DNA of 64,000 nucleotides from positions 1,612,001 to 1,676,000 of the forward strand of contig NZ_CP048814.1 of NCBI RefSeq assembly GCF_014217785.1, written 5' to 3'. Under the pieces are notes generated by a model, which saw only the letters and a list, made by a program, of their open reading frames with translations, was not told the origin of the DNA and ran no database searches. Positions 35,308 through 44,712 of this stretch are shown here, one piece after another (the first letter of the stretch is position 1; every line of letters starts with the position of its first letter). The position numbers and the translations under genes are program-made. Source of the DNA: Rhodococcus triatomae (GTDB taxonomy: Bacteria > Actinomycetota > Actinomycetes > Mycobacteriales > Mycobacteriaceae).

Positions 35308-35742
35308 TTACGGGGAATAGTGGCCGAAAAGTGCTTCTATCTCGGAGGCTCCGGCCCTTACGACTTCGGGAACGGTACCGTCTGAAACCACGTCTCTTGT
35401 TTCCCGTAGAATCGGGAGGTCGTCGAGACCCTGCAGCTCCTGAAGTTTGTATGCGATGTGGTCGGCATCCGGGTCGTCGACTCGTCGGCCGAGTTCCGTG
35501 AGCACTGCGATGAGCCCGGAACGTCCGCCCCGACGGGCGAGCACTTCGGCCGCCGCAACCTGCACTGCGATGTCCGGATCATGAAGCATCTCGGCCAACC
35601 GATTTGCGATTGCCTGATCGGAGATGTGCGGGGACATCGCATAGCATGCCCGCTCTCGCAAACTCCATTCGGAAGAGTGCGACGCCTGGATCAGGATATC
35701 GACGGCTTCCCGTCCGTCGGGGTTGTTCATATCGTCGATCAT
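35308..35742 (-). CDS. HEAT-repeat protein, putative immunity protein of the toxin
   Basis: The 144-residue acidic protein contains HEAT-like helices (SLRERACYAMSPHISDQAIANRLAEMLHDPD, VQVAAAEVLARRGGRSGLIAVLTEL). Small HEAT proteins are common immunity proteins next to polymorphic toxins, where they bind and block the toxin domain. Its ATG overlapped the original toxin stop by ATGA (35742-35739), which shows the two were one translationally coupled pair. The gene is intact although the toxin is broken. The first IS3-type copy now separates it from the promoter of the cassette. Confidence 0.8.
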   Translation of the reverse strand: MIDDMNNPDGREAVDILIQASHSSEWSLRERACYAMSPHISDQAIANRLAEMLHDPDIAVQVAAAEVLARRGGRSGLIAVLTELGRRVDDPDADHIAYKLQELQGLDDLPILRETRDVVSDGTVPEVVRAGASEIEALFGHYSP

Positions 35743-35831
35743 GGCACCTCACCTGGGGTTGCAGGTCGAACGGTACGCTTGAGTTCACGTGGAACCGTAA
35801 GCCCTGTATGCGGATTCAGGTCATGGACGAT
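35739..35831 (-). pseudogene. 3' fragment of the interrupted toxin gene
   Basis: Reading on from the GAT target duplication, the - strand encodes VHDLNPHTGLTVPRELKRTVRPATPGEVP and a TGA at 35739. These 29 residues complete the toxin C-terminus cut off at 37114. The pattern NPHTG...VRPATPGE resembles the end of polymorphic toxin type 24 domains as I recall them. Confidence 0.8.
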
Positions 35832-35897
35832 TGAGGTGCCGGAACTTTCTCGGACAGCGACCCAAAGTAAGATTTGGGTGACTGAACGGAGTTGTTT

Positions 35898-36191
35898 GTG
35901 GCACAGAAGAAGTCGCGTCAGTTCAGCCCGGAGTTCCGGGAAACGGCGGCACGTGAGGTGTTCGAGAAGTCTCGGCCGATCGCCGATGTCGCGCGCGATT
36001 GCGGGGTAACCGATCAGACGATCCGGAACTGGGTGAAACAGCTCCAGCGCACGAACTCGGCAGCGGATACCGGGTTGTCTTTGCCGGAACGTGCCCGCTT
36101 GAAGGAATTGGAGCGGCGGGTCCGGGAACTGGAGGACGAGAACCGCTTCCTGGGAAAATCGGTGGCCTTCTTCGCGAAGAAGCACCGGTAA
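35898..36191 (+). CDS. IS3-family transposase OrfA (copy 1)
   Basis: The GTG at 35898 follows GGAG by 6 nt; a TTG at 35892 is an alternative. The 97-residue protein has a helix-turn-helix (IADVARDCGVTDQTIRNWVKQLQ) and a leucine-zipper-like end (LKELERRVRELEDENRFL), the parts that bind the inverted repeats and dimerise. Translation continues into OrfB by frameshifting at 36152. Confidence 0.93.
   Translation: MAQKKSRQFSPEFRETAAREVFEKSRPIADVARDCGVTDQTIRNWVKQLQRTNSAADTGLSLPERARLKELERRVRELEDENRFLGKSVAFFAKKHR
36152..36184 (+). other. Programmed -1 frameshift signal of IS3 copy 1
   Basis: G GGA AAA at 36152-36158 is a slippery heptamer of the X XXY YYZ form in the OrfA frame. It is followed at once by a hairpin whose core is CTTCTT-CGCG-AAGAAG (36167-36182), which can be extended by GGTG/CACC pairs. 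Slipping back one base joins ENRFLGK to IGGLLREEAPVTVKYAF in the OrfB frame and makes the OrfAB transposase. Confidence 0.85.
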
Positions 36192-37072
36192 CGGTCAAGT
36201 ACGCGTTCATCGCGTCCGAAGAAGGCAATTACGCTGTGGTCGATATGTGCCGGTGGGCAGGAGTTTCCCGCTCAGGATTCTATGACTGGCGAAGCCGGAA
36301 ACCCTCGGCCACCGCGCGGTGGCGGGAAATCCTCGAAGCAGAAGTCCGGTTCTGCTTCGATCATTCCGACAGCACCTACGGTTACCGCCGCGTCCACGCC
36401 CAGCTCGCCCGGTGGGGAACCCAGGTCGATCCGGACACCGTTCGGAAAATCATGCGTGAGCTGGGGTTGGTGCCGTGCCAGCCCCGGCCGTTCCGACCGG
36501 TCACCACCATCGCCGGCGACGCCGCCGACCTGCCCGACCTGGTGGCACGCGACTTCACCGCCGACGCGCCGGGACGCAAGCTCGTCGGTGACATCACCTA
36601 TATCCGTACCTGGGAAGGGTGGCTTTATCTGGCCACCGTGCTCGACTGCTATTCGAAGAAGGTGATCGGGTACGCGATGGCGGACCATATGCGCACCGAA
36701 TTGGTGACCGACGCCCTGCGCATGGCCATCCGGAACCTGCCCATCATGGTCGAAGGAACAATATTCCACAGCGACCGCGGCAGCCAGTACCTTTCCGCTG
36801 AATTCGCCTCAGTGGCACAAGAACTCGGCATCGTGCGATCGGTAGGCCGCACGGGAACTTGCTATGACAATGCCTGGGCGGAATCTTTCAATGGAACCCT
36901 GAAGAATGAGCGCGTGAACCGCACTCAATACCCGACCCGGGAACACGCTCGAAGGGATATCACCCGCTATATCGAGTTGCGGTACAACCAGATTCGTCTG
37001 CACTCCGGAATTGACTACCACACGCCGAACGAAGTAGAGTCCGCGTGGTTCCAGCAGAATCAGGCGGCTTGA
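36159..37072 (+). CDS. IS3-family transposase OrfB part (copy 1, read by -1 frameshift)
   Basis: The frame is open from 35999, but the functional product is expected as an OrfAB fusion entered at 36158. The rve-type integrase core has the catalytic triad in GDITYIRTWEGW (Asp), FHSDRGSQYLS (Asp) and WAESFNGTLKNE (Glu). An HTH_21-like part with YGYRRVHAQL precedes it. The frame is intact. Confidence 0.93.
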
Positions 37073-37110
37073 GATAACCAAATCTCGCTGTCCGAGAACT
37101 TTCCAGCCCC

Positions 37111-38320
37111 TCAGATGTCGACAACATGTGGGGTAGGCACACCAGCGTGGCTAGCACCGGTGATGTCGACACGCTTGATCCCTTTGCCGTCGCTGTCATA
37201 CTGAATGTAGTGCGTGACGTTTCCCTGCTGGTCGCGGCGGACCAAGAACCCATTCGGTGGCCCACCGTCATTGGGGAACCTCCCACGCCATACTTGCGCG
37301 TTGTCCAACTCCTGCTTCAACGGAATGCGTCCGAGGTGACTGACGCCTGGGATCTTGCTCGCCAGGACCTGCGATCGAGACATCACTGCTGCCCAAATCC
37401 GGCTGCCAACCTCGGTACTTCGGCCAACGATCGCAATAATCGTTCGGCCGACAAACCCGGTCGCGGCTACGAGCTTGTCGATCACCGTGCTGATCCTTGC
37501 GGCGTACATGGTCACCCTTGCAGCCACTGCGGCACTGCCTCCGGCTGCGGCGCCCCCGGCTGTGACGAAGGCTCCGGCGACTCCGATCGTGCCGATGACT
37601 GCCGTTTCCCAAAGAAGCTGGTTCAGCAGATCGAGAATTTCCTCGTGCGCGGTGGCGAGATGGTCAGCGTACTCATCGCATGCGGCCGCCAGACTTGCAC
37701 AGCAGTCGGCAATGTCGAGCAGCTGCGCCCGATACTCCTCACATGCGTCGGTAACGACGCCTACCTCTGGAGACTGTTGCGCAGCAACCATGTCGATCGC
37801 ATCATGAATGGGAAGAGCCGCTGTACCCAAGCCGGCACCCGCCAGGCGCCAAGCCGATGCTGCCGAGCGAAGTTTGGATTCATCGCCGTTCGGCCACAGG
37901 TAGCCCACTGCAGTTTCCACCAGGCTCCAGCCCCAGGGCGGGTCGTCGTCCCCACCATTCGCGCTCGGAGGTGTCCGCACTGCCGGCCGCGATATCGCCG
38001 AAAGATTCGGAGCGGGAGGGTAGTCCGAGGCCGCGGCGTCGGGAGCGGAACCCGGGTCGTCGGCGTTGGCGTGGTTGAATCCAGTCGCGTGTAGGAGGTC
38101 CGCGATCTGACCGGCCCCGTCGATCAGATGCGACATCGAGATGAAAAGAGCACCCGCTGCGTCGTCGTACGCTGCAGCAAACTCCTGTCCTGCACTGTCC
38201 CATCCAGCCATGCCCGCAAGCCCCGAGAGCTCGGAGAGCGCGTGTTGGGAAACGGCGTCGACTTCTTCGTAGGTTCTGCCTACAGCTTCACCGGCAGTCG
38301 CGTAGTCCGCAGGCCTGCAT
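37111..38320 (-). pseudogene. Polymorphic toxin with WXG100-like N-terminus, body fragment between two IS3 copies
   Basis: The remaining frame from ATG 38211 codes 366 residues, but it is open further upstream to the IS at 38321 (RPADYATAGEAVGRTYEEV), showing the real N-terminus was cut. N-terminal helices (about residues 10-95 of the restored protein) look like an ESX-type secretion domain. A hydrophobic glycine/alanine-rich stretch (VIGTIGVAGAFVTAGGAAAGG) follows. The C-terminal part from about NAQVWRGRFPNDGGPPNGF to VDITGASHAGVPTPHV resembles polymorphic toxin type 24. The last codon ATC is the target duplication and the TGA stop belongs to the IS. Restored length without the IS copies is 436 codons plus stop, with no frame error. 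Substrate of the toxin domain unproven, possibly RNA. Confidence 0.8.
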
Positions 38321-38386
38321 TGAGGTGCCGGAACTTTCTCGGACAGCGACCCAAAGTAAGATTTGGGTGACTGAACGGAGTTGTTT

Positions 38387-38680
38387 GTGGCACAGAAGAA
38401 GTCGCGTCAGTTCAGCCCGGAGTTCCGGGAAACGGCGGCACGTGAGGTGTTCGAGAAGTCTCGGCCGATCGCCGATGTCGCGCGCGATTGCGGGGTAACC
38501 GATCAGACGATCCGGAACTGGGTGAAACAGCTCCAGCGCACGAACTCGGCAGCGGATACCGGGTTGTCTTTGCCGGAACGTGCCCGCTTGAAGGAATTGG
38601 AGCGGCGGGTCCGGGAACTGGAGGACGAGAACCGCTTCCTGGGAAAATCGGTGGCCTTCTTCGCGAAGAAGCACCGGTAA
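38387..38680 (+). CDS. IS3-family transposase OrfA (copy 2)
   Basis: Identical in protein sequence to the OrfA at 35898: helix-turn-helix followed by a zipper-like helix, 97 residues from the GTG. Confidence 0.93.
   Translation: MAQKKSRQFSPEFRETAAREVFEKSRPIADVARDCGVTDQTIRNWVKQLQRTNSAADTGLSLPERARLKELERRVRELEDENRFLGKSVAFFAKKHR
38641..38673 (+). other. Programmed -1 frameshift signal of IS3 copy 2
   Basis: Same G GGA AAA heptamer (38641-38647) and following hairpin as in copy 1. The signal is conserved in both copies, which fits a working element. Confidence 0.85.
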
Positions 38681-39561
38681 CGGTCAAGTACGCGTTCATC
38701 GCGTCCGAAGAAGGCAATTACGCTGTGGTCGATATGTGCCGGTGGGCAGGAGTTTCCCGCTCAGGATTCTATGACTGGCGAAGCCGGAAACCCTCGGCCA
38801 CCGCGCGGTGGCGGGAAATCCTCGAAGCAGAAGTCCGGTTCTGCTTCGATCATTCCGACAGCACCTACGGTTACCGCCGCGTCCACGCCCAGCTCGCCCG
38901 GTGGGGAACCCAGGTCGATCCGGACACCGTTCGGAAAATCATGCGTGAGCTGGGGTTGGTGCCGTGCCAGCCCCGGCCGTTCCGACCGGTCACCACCATC
39001 GCCGGCGACGCCGCCGACCTGCCCGACCTGGTGGCACGCGACTTCACCGCCGACGCGCCGGGACGCAAGCTCGTCGGTGACATCACCTATATCCGTACCT
39101 GGGAAGGGTGGCTTTATCTGGCCACCGTGCTCGACTGCTATTCGAAGAAGGTGATCGGGTACGCGATGGCGGACCATATGCGCACCGAATTGGTGACCGA
39201 CGCCCTGCGCATGGCCATCCGGAACCTGCCCATCATGGTCGAAGGAACAATATTCCACAGCGACCGCGGCAGCCAGTACCTTTCCGCTGAATTCGCCTCA
39301 GTGGCACAAGAACTCGGCATCGTGCGATCGGTAGGCCGCACGGGAACTTGCTATGACAATGCCTGGGCGGAATCTTTCAATGGAACCCTGAAGAATGAGC
39401 GCGTGAACCGCACTCAATACCCGACCCGGGAACACGCTCGAAGGGATATCACCCGCTATATCGAGTTGCGGTACAACCAGATTCGTCTGCACTCCGGAAT
39501 TGACTACCACACGCCGAACGAAGTAGAGTCCGCGTGGTTCCAGCAGAATCAGGCGGCTTGA
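38648..39561 (+). CDS. IS3-family transposase OrfB part (copy 2, read by -1 frameshift)
   Basis: Identical to the copy 1 integrase domain, with the DDE triad intact. Expected to be made as the OrfAB fusion from 38387. Confidence 0.93.
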
Positions 39562-39602
39562 GATAACCAAATCTCGCTGTCCGAGAACTTTCCAGCCCCT
39601 CA

Positions 39603-39619
39603 CATACGAGCGGTGTCAC
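39603..39619 (-). pseudogene. 5' fragment of the toxin gene (start codon)
   Basis: The - strand reads GTG ACA CCG CTC GTA TG and then enters the IS. GTG at 39619 overlaps the stop of the upstream WXG100 gene as GTGA, the same coupling used by every other pair in the cassette. After removal of the IS the chain continues CRPADYATAGEA. Confidence 0.8.
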
Positions 39620-39903
39620 GACCACATTCTCAGATTCGCAGACACAGCGGACGTGTAATTCGAATGAGCTGTGTGTGCAGATACTTCGAGTGCCGCGAGC
39701 GCCTCACGCATCTGTTGAGCTCCCCGCGCCCATTCGAGGTGCGCTTGAAGCTGGGCCGAGGCAGCGTCACCCTGCCAGGTCTCGTGCAATCGAGTCACGC
39801 GTGCATCAAGGTCGTCCAACCACTGGTCGACGCTTCGGGTGAGCTCACCGGCCCGGTCGACGATCTGAGCCAATCGTTCGAGGTCAACCGCGAAACTAGT
39901 CAC
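39616..39903 (-). CDS. WXG100-family protein (second of the pair)
   Basis: The GTG at 39903 gives 95 residues (VTSFAVDLERLAQIVDRAGEL). The W-Q-G turn in HETWQGDAASAQ between two helices is the WXG motif of ESX/type VII substrates. It overlaps both neighbours by GTGA. Partner of the protein encoded at 40205; such pairs form helical hairpin dimers exported by type VII secretion and often carry the toxin with them. Upstream in-frame starts overlap the first WXG100 gene and are rejected. Confidence 0.85.
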   Translation of the reverse strand: MTSFAVDLERLAQIVDRAGELTRSVDQWLDDLDARVTRLHETWQGDAASAQLQAHLEWARGAQQMREALAALEVSAHTAHSNYTSAVSANLRMWS

Positions 39904-40205
39904 AGCTGCCCCTGAATGCCACCCAGATTCTCCCTGGTCGCCGTATCCTGGCTGGCGTAGCTTCGGGCGCCATCGGCCAGCAGGCCGGAAGACATGCGGA
40001 GCGCCTCGACTACGCGGCTGGCGCCGTCCTGCCATTCGACCCAAGAGCCTTCGAACTGGTTGGCCGACAATCCTGACCACTCTGAAAGCAGGCAGTCGAC
40101 TTCGGCCGCGAACGCACGCACGCCGCCATCGATGTCATTCGCGATGTTCTCCACACTGACGCTGGCGTCGATCAGTTCGTCAACTGACACATTCAGTTCG
40201 CCCAC
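39900..40205 (-). CDS. WXG100-family protein (first of the pair)
   Basis: The GTG at 40205, with a GGGGG-rich site before it, gives 101 residues (VGELNVSVDELIDASVSVENIA). The WXG motif is W-S-G in LLSEWSGLSANQ. An upstream ATG at 40229 would add only eight residues. It is the first gene of the toxin cassette; a promoter should lie in the 177 bp up to rlmB. No ESX core genes are in the window, so secretion would use a type VII system encoded elsewhere. Confidence 0.83.
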   Translation of the reverse strand: MGELNVSVDELIDASVSVENIANDIDGGVRAFAAEVDCLLSEWSGLSANQFEGSWVEWQDGASRVVEALRMSSGLLADGARSYASQDTATRENLGGIQGQL

Positions 40206-40358
40206 TTCACACCCCCCGTTGTCCCGCATAACGGTACCAACGCACGGCCGAGTCGACCAGTTTGAATGCGCCCAACGTGTTCGTCGGGCACTTCGCATAT
40301 CAGGAGTGGCGACTACGGCCGGAGCAGTGACAGGCAGGAGCGGTAAGACGCGCCATTC

Positions 40359-40377
40359 GCGAGTTGGTACAACTCGC
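40359..40377 (-). terminator. Hairpin downstream of rlmB
   Basis: GCGAGTTG-GTA-CAACTCGC forms a perfect 8-bp stem with a 3-nt loop, beginning 6 nt past the rlmB stop. No T-run follows, so it may be a weak terminator separating the housekeeping operon from the toxin cassette. Confidence 0.5.
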
Positions 40378-40382
40378 AGAAC

Positions 40383-41354
40383 TCAGCGGCGGCTGCGCGC
40401 GACGTCCGCGAGCACGACGCCCGCAGCGACGGAGGCGTTCAGCGATTCCACCGGCCCCGCCATCGGGATGCTCAACACCGAGTCGCACGTCTCACGCACC
40501 AGCCGGGACAGGCCCTTGCCCTCCGAGCCGACGACGACCACGACGGGACCGCTGCCGTCGAAATCGTCCAGCGAGGTGTCGCCGCCCGCATCGAGACCGA
40601 CCACCTGGACGCCCTTCGACGCCCAATCCTTCAGTGTCCGAGTGAGATTGGTGGCACGAGCGACGGGAATCCGGGCCGCGGCCCCGGCGCTGGTACGCCA
40701 CGCCACTGCGGAGACGGAAGCACTGCGGCGCTCCGGGATCACCACTCCGTGCCCGCCGAAGGCGGCGACCGAGCGCACGACGGCCCCGAGATTGCGCGGG
40801 TCGGTGATGTGGTCGAGTGCGACCAGCAGAGGCGGCCGGCCATCGATCCGTGCCCGCTCGATCAGATCGTGGGGATGTGCGTACCGATACGGCGGCACCT
40901 GCAGCGCCACGCCCTGGTGCAGACCGTTGGCGCTCATCCGGTCCAGATCGTGCCGGGGCACCTCCAGGATCGAGATGCCCTCGTCCGCCGCCAACTGCAC
41001 GGACTCGGTGAGCCGGTCGTCGTTCTCCGTGCCGACCGCGACGTACAGCGCCGTCGCGGGCACCCCGGCGCGCAGGCACTCGAGAACCGGATTGCGGCCG
41101 AGTACCGTCTCCGGCCCTTCCGCACCCTTCCGGCCCGCGGTCGGGCGTCCTCGTCCGCCCTGCGGGGGACGATCGGCGGCCTTGGCCGCGCGTGCCGCGC
41201 GCTTGGCGGCCGGATGCTTGGTGCGCGCCTCGGCAGGCGGCGTGGCGCCGCGGCCCTCGAGCCCGCGCCGACGCTTGCCGCCCGAACCGGCGACCTGCCC
41301 CTTCTTGGTGCCGGTCTTGCGGACCGCGCCGCGCCTACTGGAGTTGCCTGCCAT
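40383..41354 (-). CDS. rlmB: 23S rRNA 2'-O-methyltransferase RlmB (TrmH/SpoU family)
   Basis: The ATG at 41354 (MAGNSSRRG) overlaps the cysS stop by one base (TAATG) and is chosen over 41378. The 323-residue protein has a basic, low-complexity N-terminal tail of about 75 residues, an RNA-binding substrate domain ([16 protein letters not shown]) and the knotted SPOUT domain with [24 protein letters not shown] and [19 protein letters not shown] for AdoMet. It methylates a ribose in 23S rRNA. A broken copy of its 3' end lies at 33355. Confidence 0.92.
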   Translation of the reverse strand: MAGNSSRRGAVRKTGTKKGQVAGSGGKRRRGLEGRGATPPAEARTKHPAAKRAARAAKAADRPPQGGRGRPTAGRKGAEGPETVLGRNPVLECLRAGVPATALYVAVGTENDDRLTESVQLAADEGISILEVPRHDLDRMSANGLHQGVALQVPPYRYAHPHDLIERARIDGRPPLLVALDHITDPRNLGAVVRSVAAFGGHGVVIPERRSASVSAVAWRTSAGAAARIPVARATNLTRTLKDWASKGVQVVGLDAGGDTSLDDFDGSGPVVVVVGSEGKGLSRLVRETCDSVLSIPMAGPVESLNASVAAGVVLADVARSRR

Positions 41355-42748
41355 TACTGTCCTGCCTCGAGAGACCACTCGGGTCCGTGGGGTGTATCGG
41401 TGACGGTGACGCCCGCCTTGATCAGGCGATCACGCACCTCGTCCGCCACCGCCCAGTTCTTCTCCGCCCGCGCCTGCTGCCTGCGTTCGAGCTCGGCGCG
41501 CACCAGTACCTCGAGCGCGTCGGAGGCGGCCGAACTCGTCGCCGACTCCTGACGCCAGTGTGGATCGAGCGGATCCACCCCGAGTATCGCAGTCATCGCC
41601 CGGATCGACGAGGCGATCTCGCGAGCCAGATCCAGGTCTCCGGATTCGAGGGCGATGTTGCCCTCGCGGACTCGGCCGTGGATCTCCGCCAGCGCCGCCG
41701 GAACGCCGAGATCGTCGTCCAGCGCCCGCGCAAACGCCTCCGTCCAGCTGCCGACCGCGACCTCGCCGGCTCGCTCGGTGGCTCGGGTCACGAACGACTC
41801 GATGCGCCGGAATGCGGCCGCGCCCTCGTCGAGAGCGGCATCGGAGTACTCGAGCATCGAACGGTAGTGCGCGCTGCCGAGGTAGTAGCGCAGTTCCTGC
41901 GGACGGACCTTCTTCAGGACGTTCGGCACCGAGAGCACGTTGCCGAGCGACTTCGACATCTTCTCGCCGCCCATGGTGACCCAGCCGTTGTGCAGCCAGT
42001 ACCGGGCGAAGCCGTCCCCGGCGCACTTGGCCTGAGCGATCTCGTTCTCGTGGTGCGGGAAGACCAGATCCAACCCGCCGCAGTGGATGTCGAAGGACGC
42101 GCCGAGATAGAACTCGGCCATCGCGGAGCATTCGAGGTGCCACCCGGGACGGCCACGGCCCCACGGCGTCGGCCAGGACGGCTCGCCCGGCTTCTCCGCC
42201 TTCCACAGCGTGAAGTCGCGCGGGTCACGCTTTCCGGCTCCCGCGCTCTCACCCTGGTGGACGTCCTCGAGCTTGTGCCCGGACAGCCGCCCGTAGTCGG
42301 GGTAGCTCCGGACGTCGAAGTAGACGTCGCCGTCGGCCGCGTACGCGTGCCCGTTGTCGATGAGCCGTTGCATCATCTCGACCATCTGGGTGACGTGCCC
42401 GGTGGCCCGCGGCTCCGCCGACGGGGGCAGTACGCCGAGTTGGTCGTAGGCCCACGTGAACGACCGCTCGAACGTCGCGGCCCACTCCCACCAGGGGCGG
42501 CCTGCCTCGCCGGCCTTGTTCAGGATCTTGTCGTCGATGTCGGTGACATTGCGGACGAACGCCACGTCGTAGTCGTGCGCGGCCAGCCAGCGACGCAGGA
42601 CGTCGAAGGCGACGCCGCTGCGCACGTGACCGATGTGTGGCTCGCCCTGGACCGTGGCGCCACACAGGTACACCGATGCGTGTCCGGGGGCCAGCGGAAC
42701 GAAGTCACGCACGGCCCGCGTCTCGGTGTCGTATAGGCGCAGGGTCAC
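41354..42748 (-). CDS. cysS: Cysteinyl-tRNA synthetase
   Basis: The 464-residue class I synthetase has the HIGH-type motif PHIGHVRSG, zinc ligands starting with YLCGATVQ and including CSAM and [15 protein letters not shown], and the KMSKS loop at [11 protein letters not shown]. It charges tRNA-Cys. Start is GTG at 42748, 11 nt after ispF. The related mycothiol ligase MshC is excluded by the length and the C-terminal anticodon-binding part. Confidence 0.96.
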   Translation of the reverse strand: MTLRLYDTETRAVRDFVPLAPGHASVYLCGATVQGEPHIGHVRSGVAFDVLRRWLAAHDYDVAFVRNVTDIDDKILNKAGEAGRPWWEWAATFERSFTWAYDQLGVLPPSAEPRATGHVTQMVEMMQRLIDNGHAYAADGDVYFDVRSYPDYGRLSGHKLEDVHQGESAGAGKRDPRDFTLWKAEKPGEPSWPTPWGRGRPGWHLECSAMAEFYLGASFDIHCGGLDLVFPHHENEIAQAKCAGDGFARYWLHNGWVTMGGEKMSKSLGNVLSVPNVLKKVRPQELRYYLGSAHYRSMLEYSDAALDEGAAAFRRIESFVTRATERAGEVAVGSWTEAFARALDDDLGVPAALAEIHGRVREGNIALESGDLDLAREIASSIRAMTAILGVDPLDPHWRQESATSSAASDALEVLVRAELERRQQARAEKNWAVADEVRDRLIKAGVTVTDTPHGPEWSLEAGQ

Positions 42749-42759
42749 GACAGGCCATC

Positions 42760-43236
42760 CTACCTGGCGGTATCCGGAGCGATCACCGATGCCGTGGCCA
42801 CCGCCGCGATCCCCTCCCCGCGGCCGGTCAGACCGAGCCCGTCGGTGGTGGTCGCCGAGACCGATACCGGCGCGCCGACGACACCGGTGAGCACCGCCTG
42901 GGCTTCGAGCCGACGAGGCCCGATCTTCGGGCGGTTGCCGATCACCTGCACGGCCGCGTTGCCGATCACGAAGCCTTCCTGCTCGAGCAGGCGCCGCACC
43001 TCGGTGAGCATGTCGGCCCCGGTGGCACCGGCCATGTCCGGCCGGTCGGTGCCGAACACCGAACCGAGGTCGCCCAGCCCCGCTGCCGAGAGCAGGGCAT
43101 CGCAGAGTGCGTGCGCGGCGACGTCACCGTCCGAGTGTCCCGCGCACCCGTCCGCGTCCGCGAACAGCAGGCCCGCGATCCAGCAGGGACGCCCCGGCTC
43201 GATCGGATGGACGTCGGTACCGATGCCGACTCTCAC
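42760..43236 (-). CDS. ispF: 2-C-methyl-D-erythritol 2,4-cyclodiphosphate synthase
   Basis: The 158-residue protein has metal-binding DVHP (near residue 9), the [24 protein letters not shown] signature and the terminal AVATASV. IspF makes the cyclic diphosphate of the MEP isoprenoid pathway. The GTG overlaps the ispD stop by 4 nt, and the pair catalyses separated steps of the same pathway. Confidence 0.97.
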   Translation of the reverse strand: MRVGIGTDVHPIEPGRPCWIAGLLFADADGCAGHSDGDVAAHALCDALLSAAGLGDLGSVFGTDRPDMAGATGADMLTEVRRLLEQEGFVIGNAAVQVIGNRPKIGPRRLEAQAVLTGVVGAPVSVSATTTDGLGLTGRGEGIAAVATASVIAPDTAR

Positions 43237-43934
43237 TGGGGCACTTCCTCTCCGGACGCTGCACCCTCGGCGACGAGGGCGCGGGCGAGTGTCAGATCCA
43301 GCGGGGTGGTGATCTTGAAGGCGAGTGGATGGCCGTCGATGCAGGTGACGGTCTCGCCGATCCGTTCGACCAGCCCCGCGTCGTCGGTGGCCAGCTCTCC
43401 GGACGCCGCGTAGGCCCGCACCAGCACGTCCGCGGCGAACCCCTGGGGCGTCTGCACCGCACGCAGTCCGGACCGTTCGGGGGTCCCGGTCACCCGGCCG
43501 TCGGAGTCGACCGACTTGATGGTGTCGACCACCGGCAATACCGGCACCACGGCGCAGTGTCCCGCCCGGAGTGCGTCGACCACCCCGGCGACGAGGGCGG
43601 GAGGCGTCAGCGCCCTGGCCGCGTCGTGGACCAGGATGTAGTCGGCCTCCGGGGCGGCCGCCAGGCCGGCCCGCACCGAATCGGTGCGCTCCGCACCGCC
43701 CGCCACCACCGTCACCTCCGGCGGCAGTGCCGTCGCGGTGGACTCACACAGTTCGGCGGGGACGATGACGACGACGCGGTCGACAGCCCCCGAGGTGAGG
43801 AGGCCGTCGACCGCGCGAGTCAACATCGATGTTCCGCCGAGATCGACGAATGCCTTGGGCATCGCCTCGGCCAGACGCACGCCACGACCGGCGGCAGGCA
43901 CCAGCGCCACCACGGCACCGTTCACTGCGGCCAC
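43233..43934 (-). CDS. ispD: 2-C-methyl-D-erythritol 4-phosphate cytidylyltransferase
   Basis: With GTG at 43934 the protein has 233 residues; a GTG at 43925 is an alternative and neither has a strong ribosome site. The nucleotidyltransferase loop is [10 protein letters not shown], and [11 protein letters not shown] and [10 protein letters not shown] are conserved IspD segments. It couples CTP to MEP in isoprenoid synthesis. It follows carD by 26 nt, an arrangement conserved in actinobacteria. Confidence 0.95.
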   Translation of the reverse strand: MAAVNGAVVALVPAAGRGVRLAEAMPKAFVDLGGTSMLTRAVDGLLTSGAVDRVVVIVPAELCESTATALPPEVTVVAGGAERTDSVRAGLAAAPEADYILVHDAARALTPPALVAGVVDALRAGHCAVVPVLPVVDTIKSVDSDGRVTGTPERSGLRAVQTPQGFAADVLVRAYAASGELATDDAGLVERIGETVTCIDGHPLAFKITTPLDLTLARALVAEGAASGEEVPQ

Positions 43935-43960
43935 CGGTCGTCGTGTGTGTTCGGTTGTGT

Positions 43961-44479
<519 letters not shown>

Positions 44480-44712
44480 TTATCACGCCGGAATTTGGCC
44501 GTCCCATCAACAGCGCAGGTCAGGGGCCTCGTCGGCTGATCGTAGGGGTTGACAGTGGGTCGGATTCATGCATCCGGTGCCGGGAAAATCCGCGTTCACG
44601 TGCGCAGGAACGCGACACGGACGACGAATCCCACTACCCTGTGCGCGCGCCGTCGAGGCTGACTACTACGCTGCCTAGTGGAGTGCGAACCTGACGCCAT
44701 GGAGGACAACTC

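Larger units (their letters stand above)
35832..37113 (+). mobile_element. IS3-family insertion sequence, copy 1, 1282 bp, complete
   Basis: Terminal inverted repeats of 29 bp (25 match) lie at 35832-35860 and 37085-37113, with tips TGAGG and CCTCA. The 3-bp duplication GAT flanks it at 35829-35831 and 37114-37116. It encodes OrfA and OrfB with a -1 frameshift signal. The right tip supplies TCA, which is the TGA stop now used by the truncated toxin on the opposite strand. Its reading frames are the same as those of copy 2 at 38321. Confidence 0.95.
38321..39602 (+). mobile_element. IS3-family insertion sequence, copy 2, 1282 bp, complete
   Basis: Same length, ends and encoded proteins as the copy at 35832, 2489 bp further on and in the same orientation. 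The 3-bp duplication CAT flanks it at 38318-38320 and 39603-39605. It splits the toxin gene in its sixth codon. Because each copy has its own duplication, they came in by separate insertions. Confidence 0.95.

Noticed and set aside
38288..38674. Open frames antisense to the IS3 OrfA (also at 35739-36185)
   Set aside because: They repeat with each IS copy and have no protein-like features; the end of the 35739 frame is only the toxin's 3' fragment.
35829..39605. Composite transposon carrying the toxin fragment between the two IS3 copies
   Set aside because: Each IS copy has its own different 3-bp duplication, and the gene continues outside both copies, so the segment was not moved as a unit.
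33359..40382. tRNA-targeted genomic island with integrase
   Set aside because: No tRNA gene and no integrase are present; the flanking duplication is of rlmB sequence instead.
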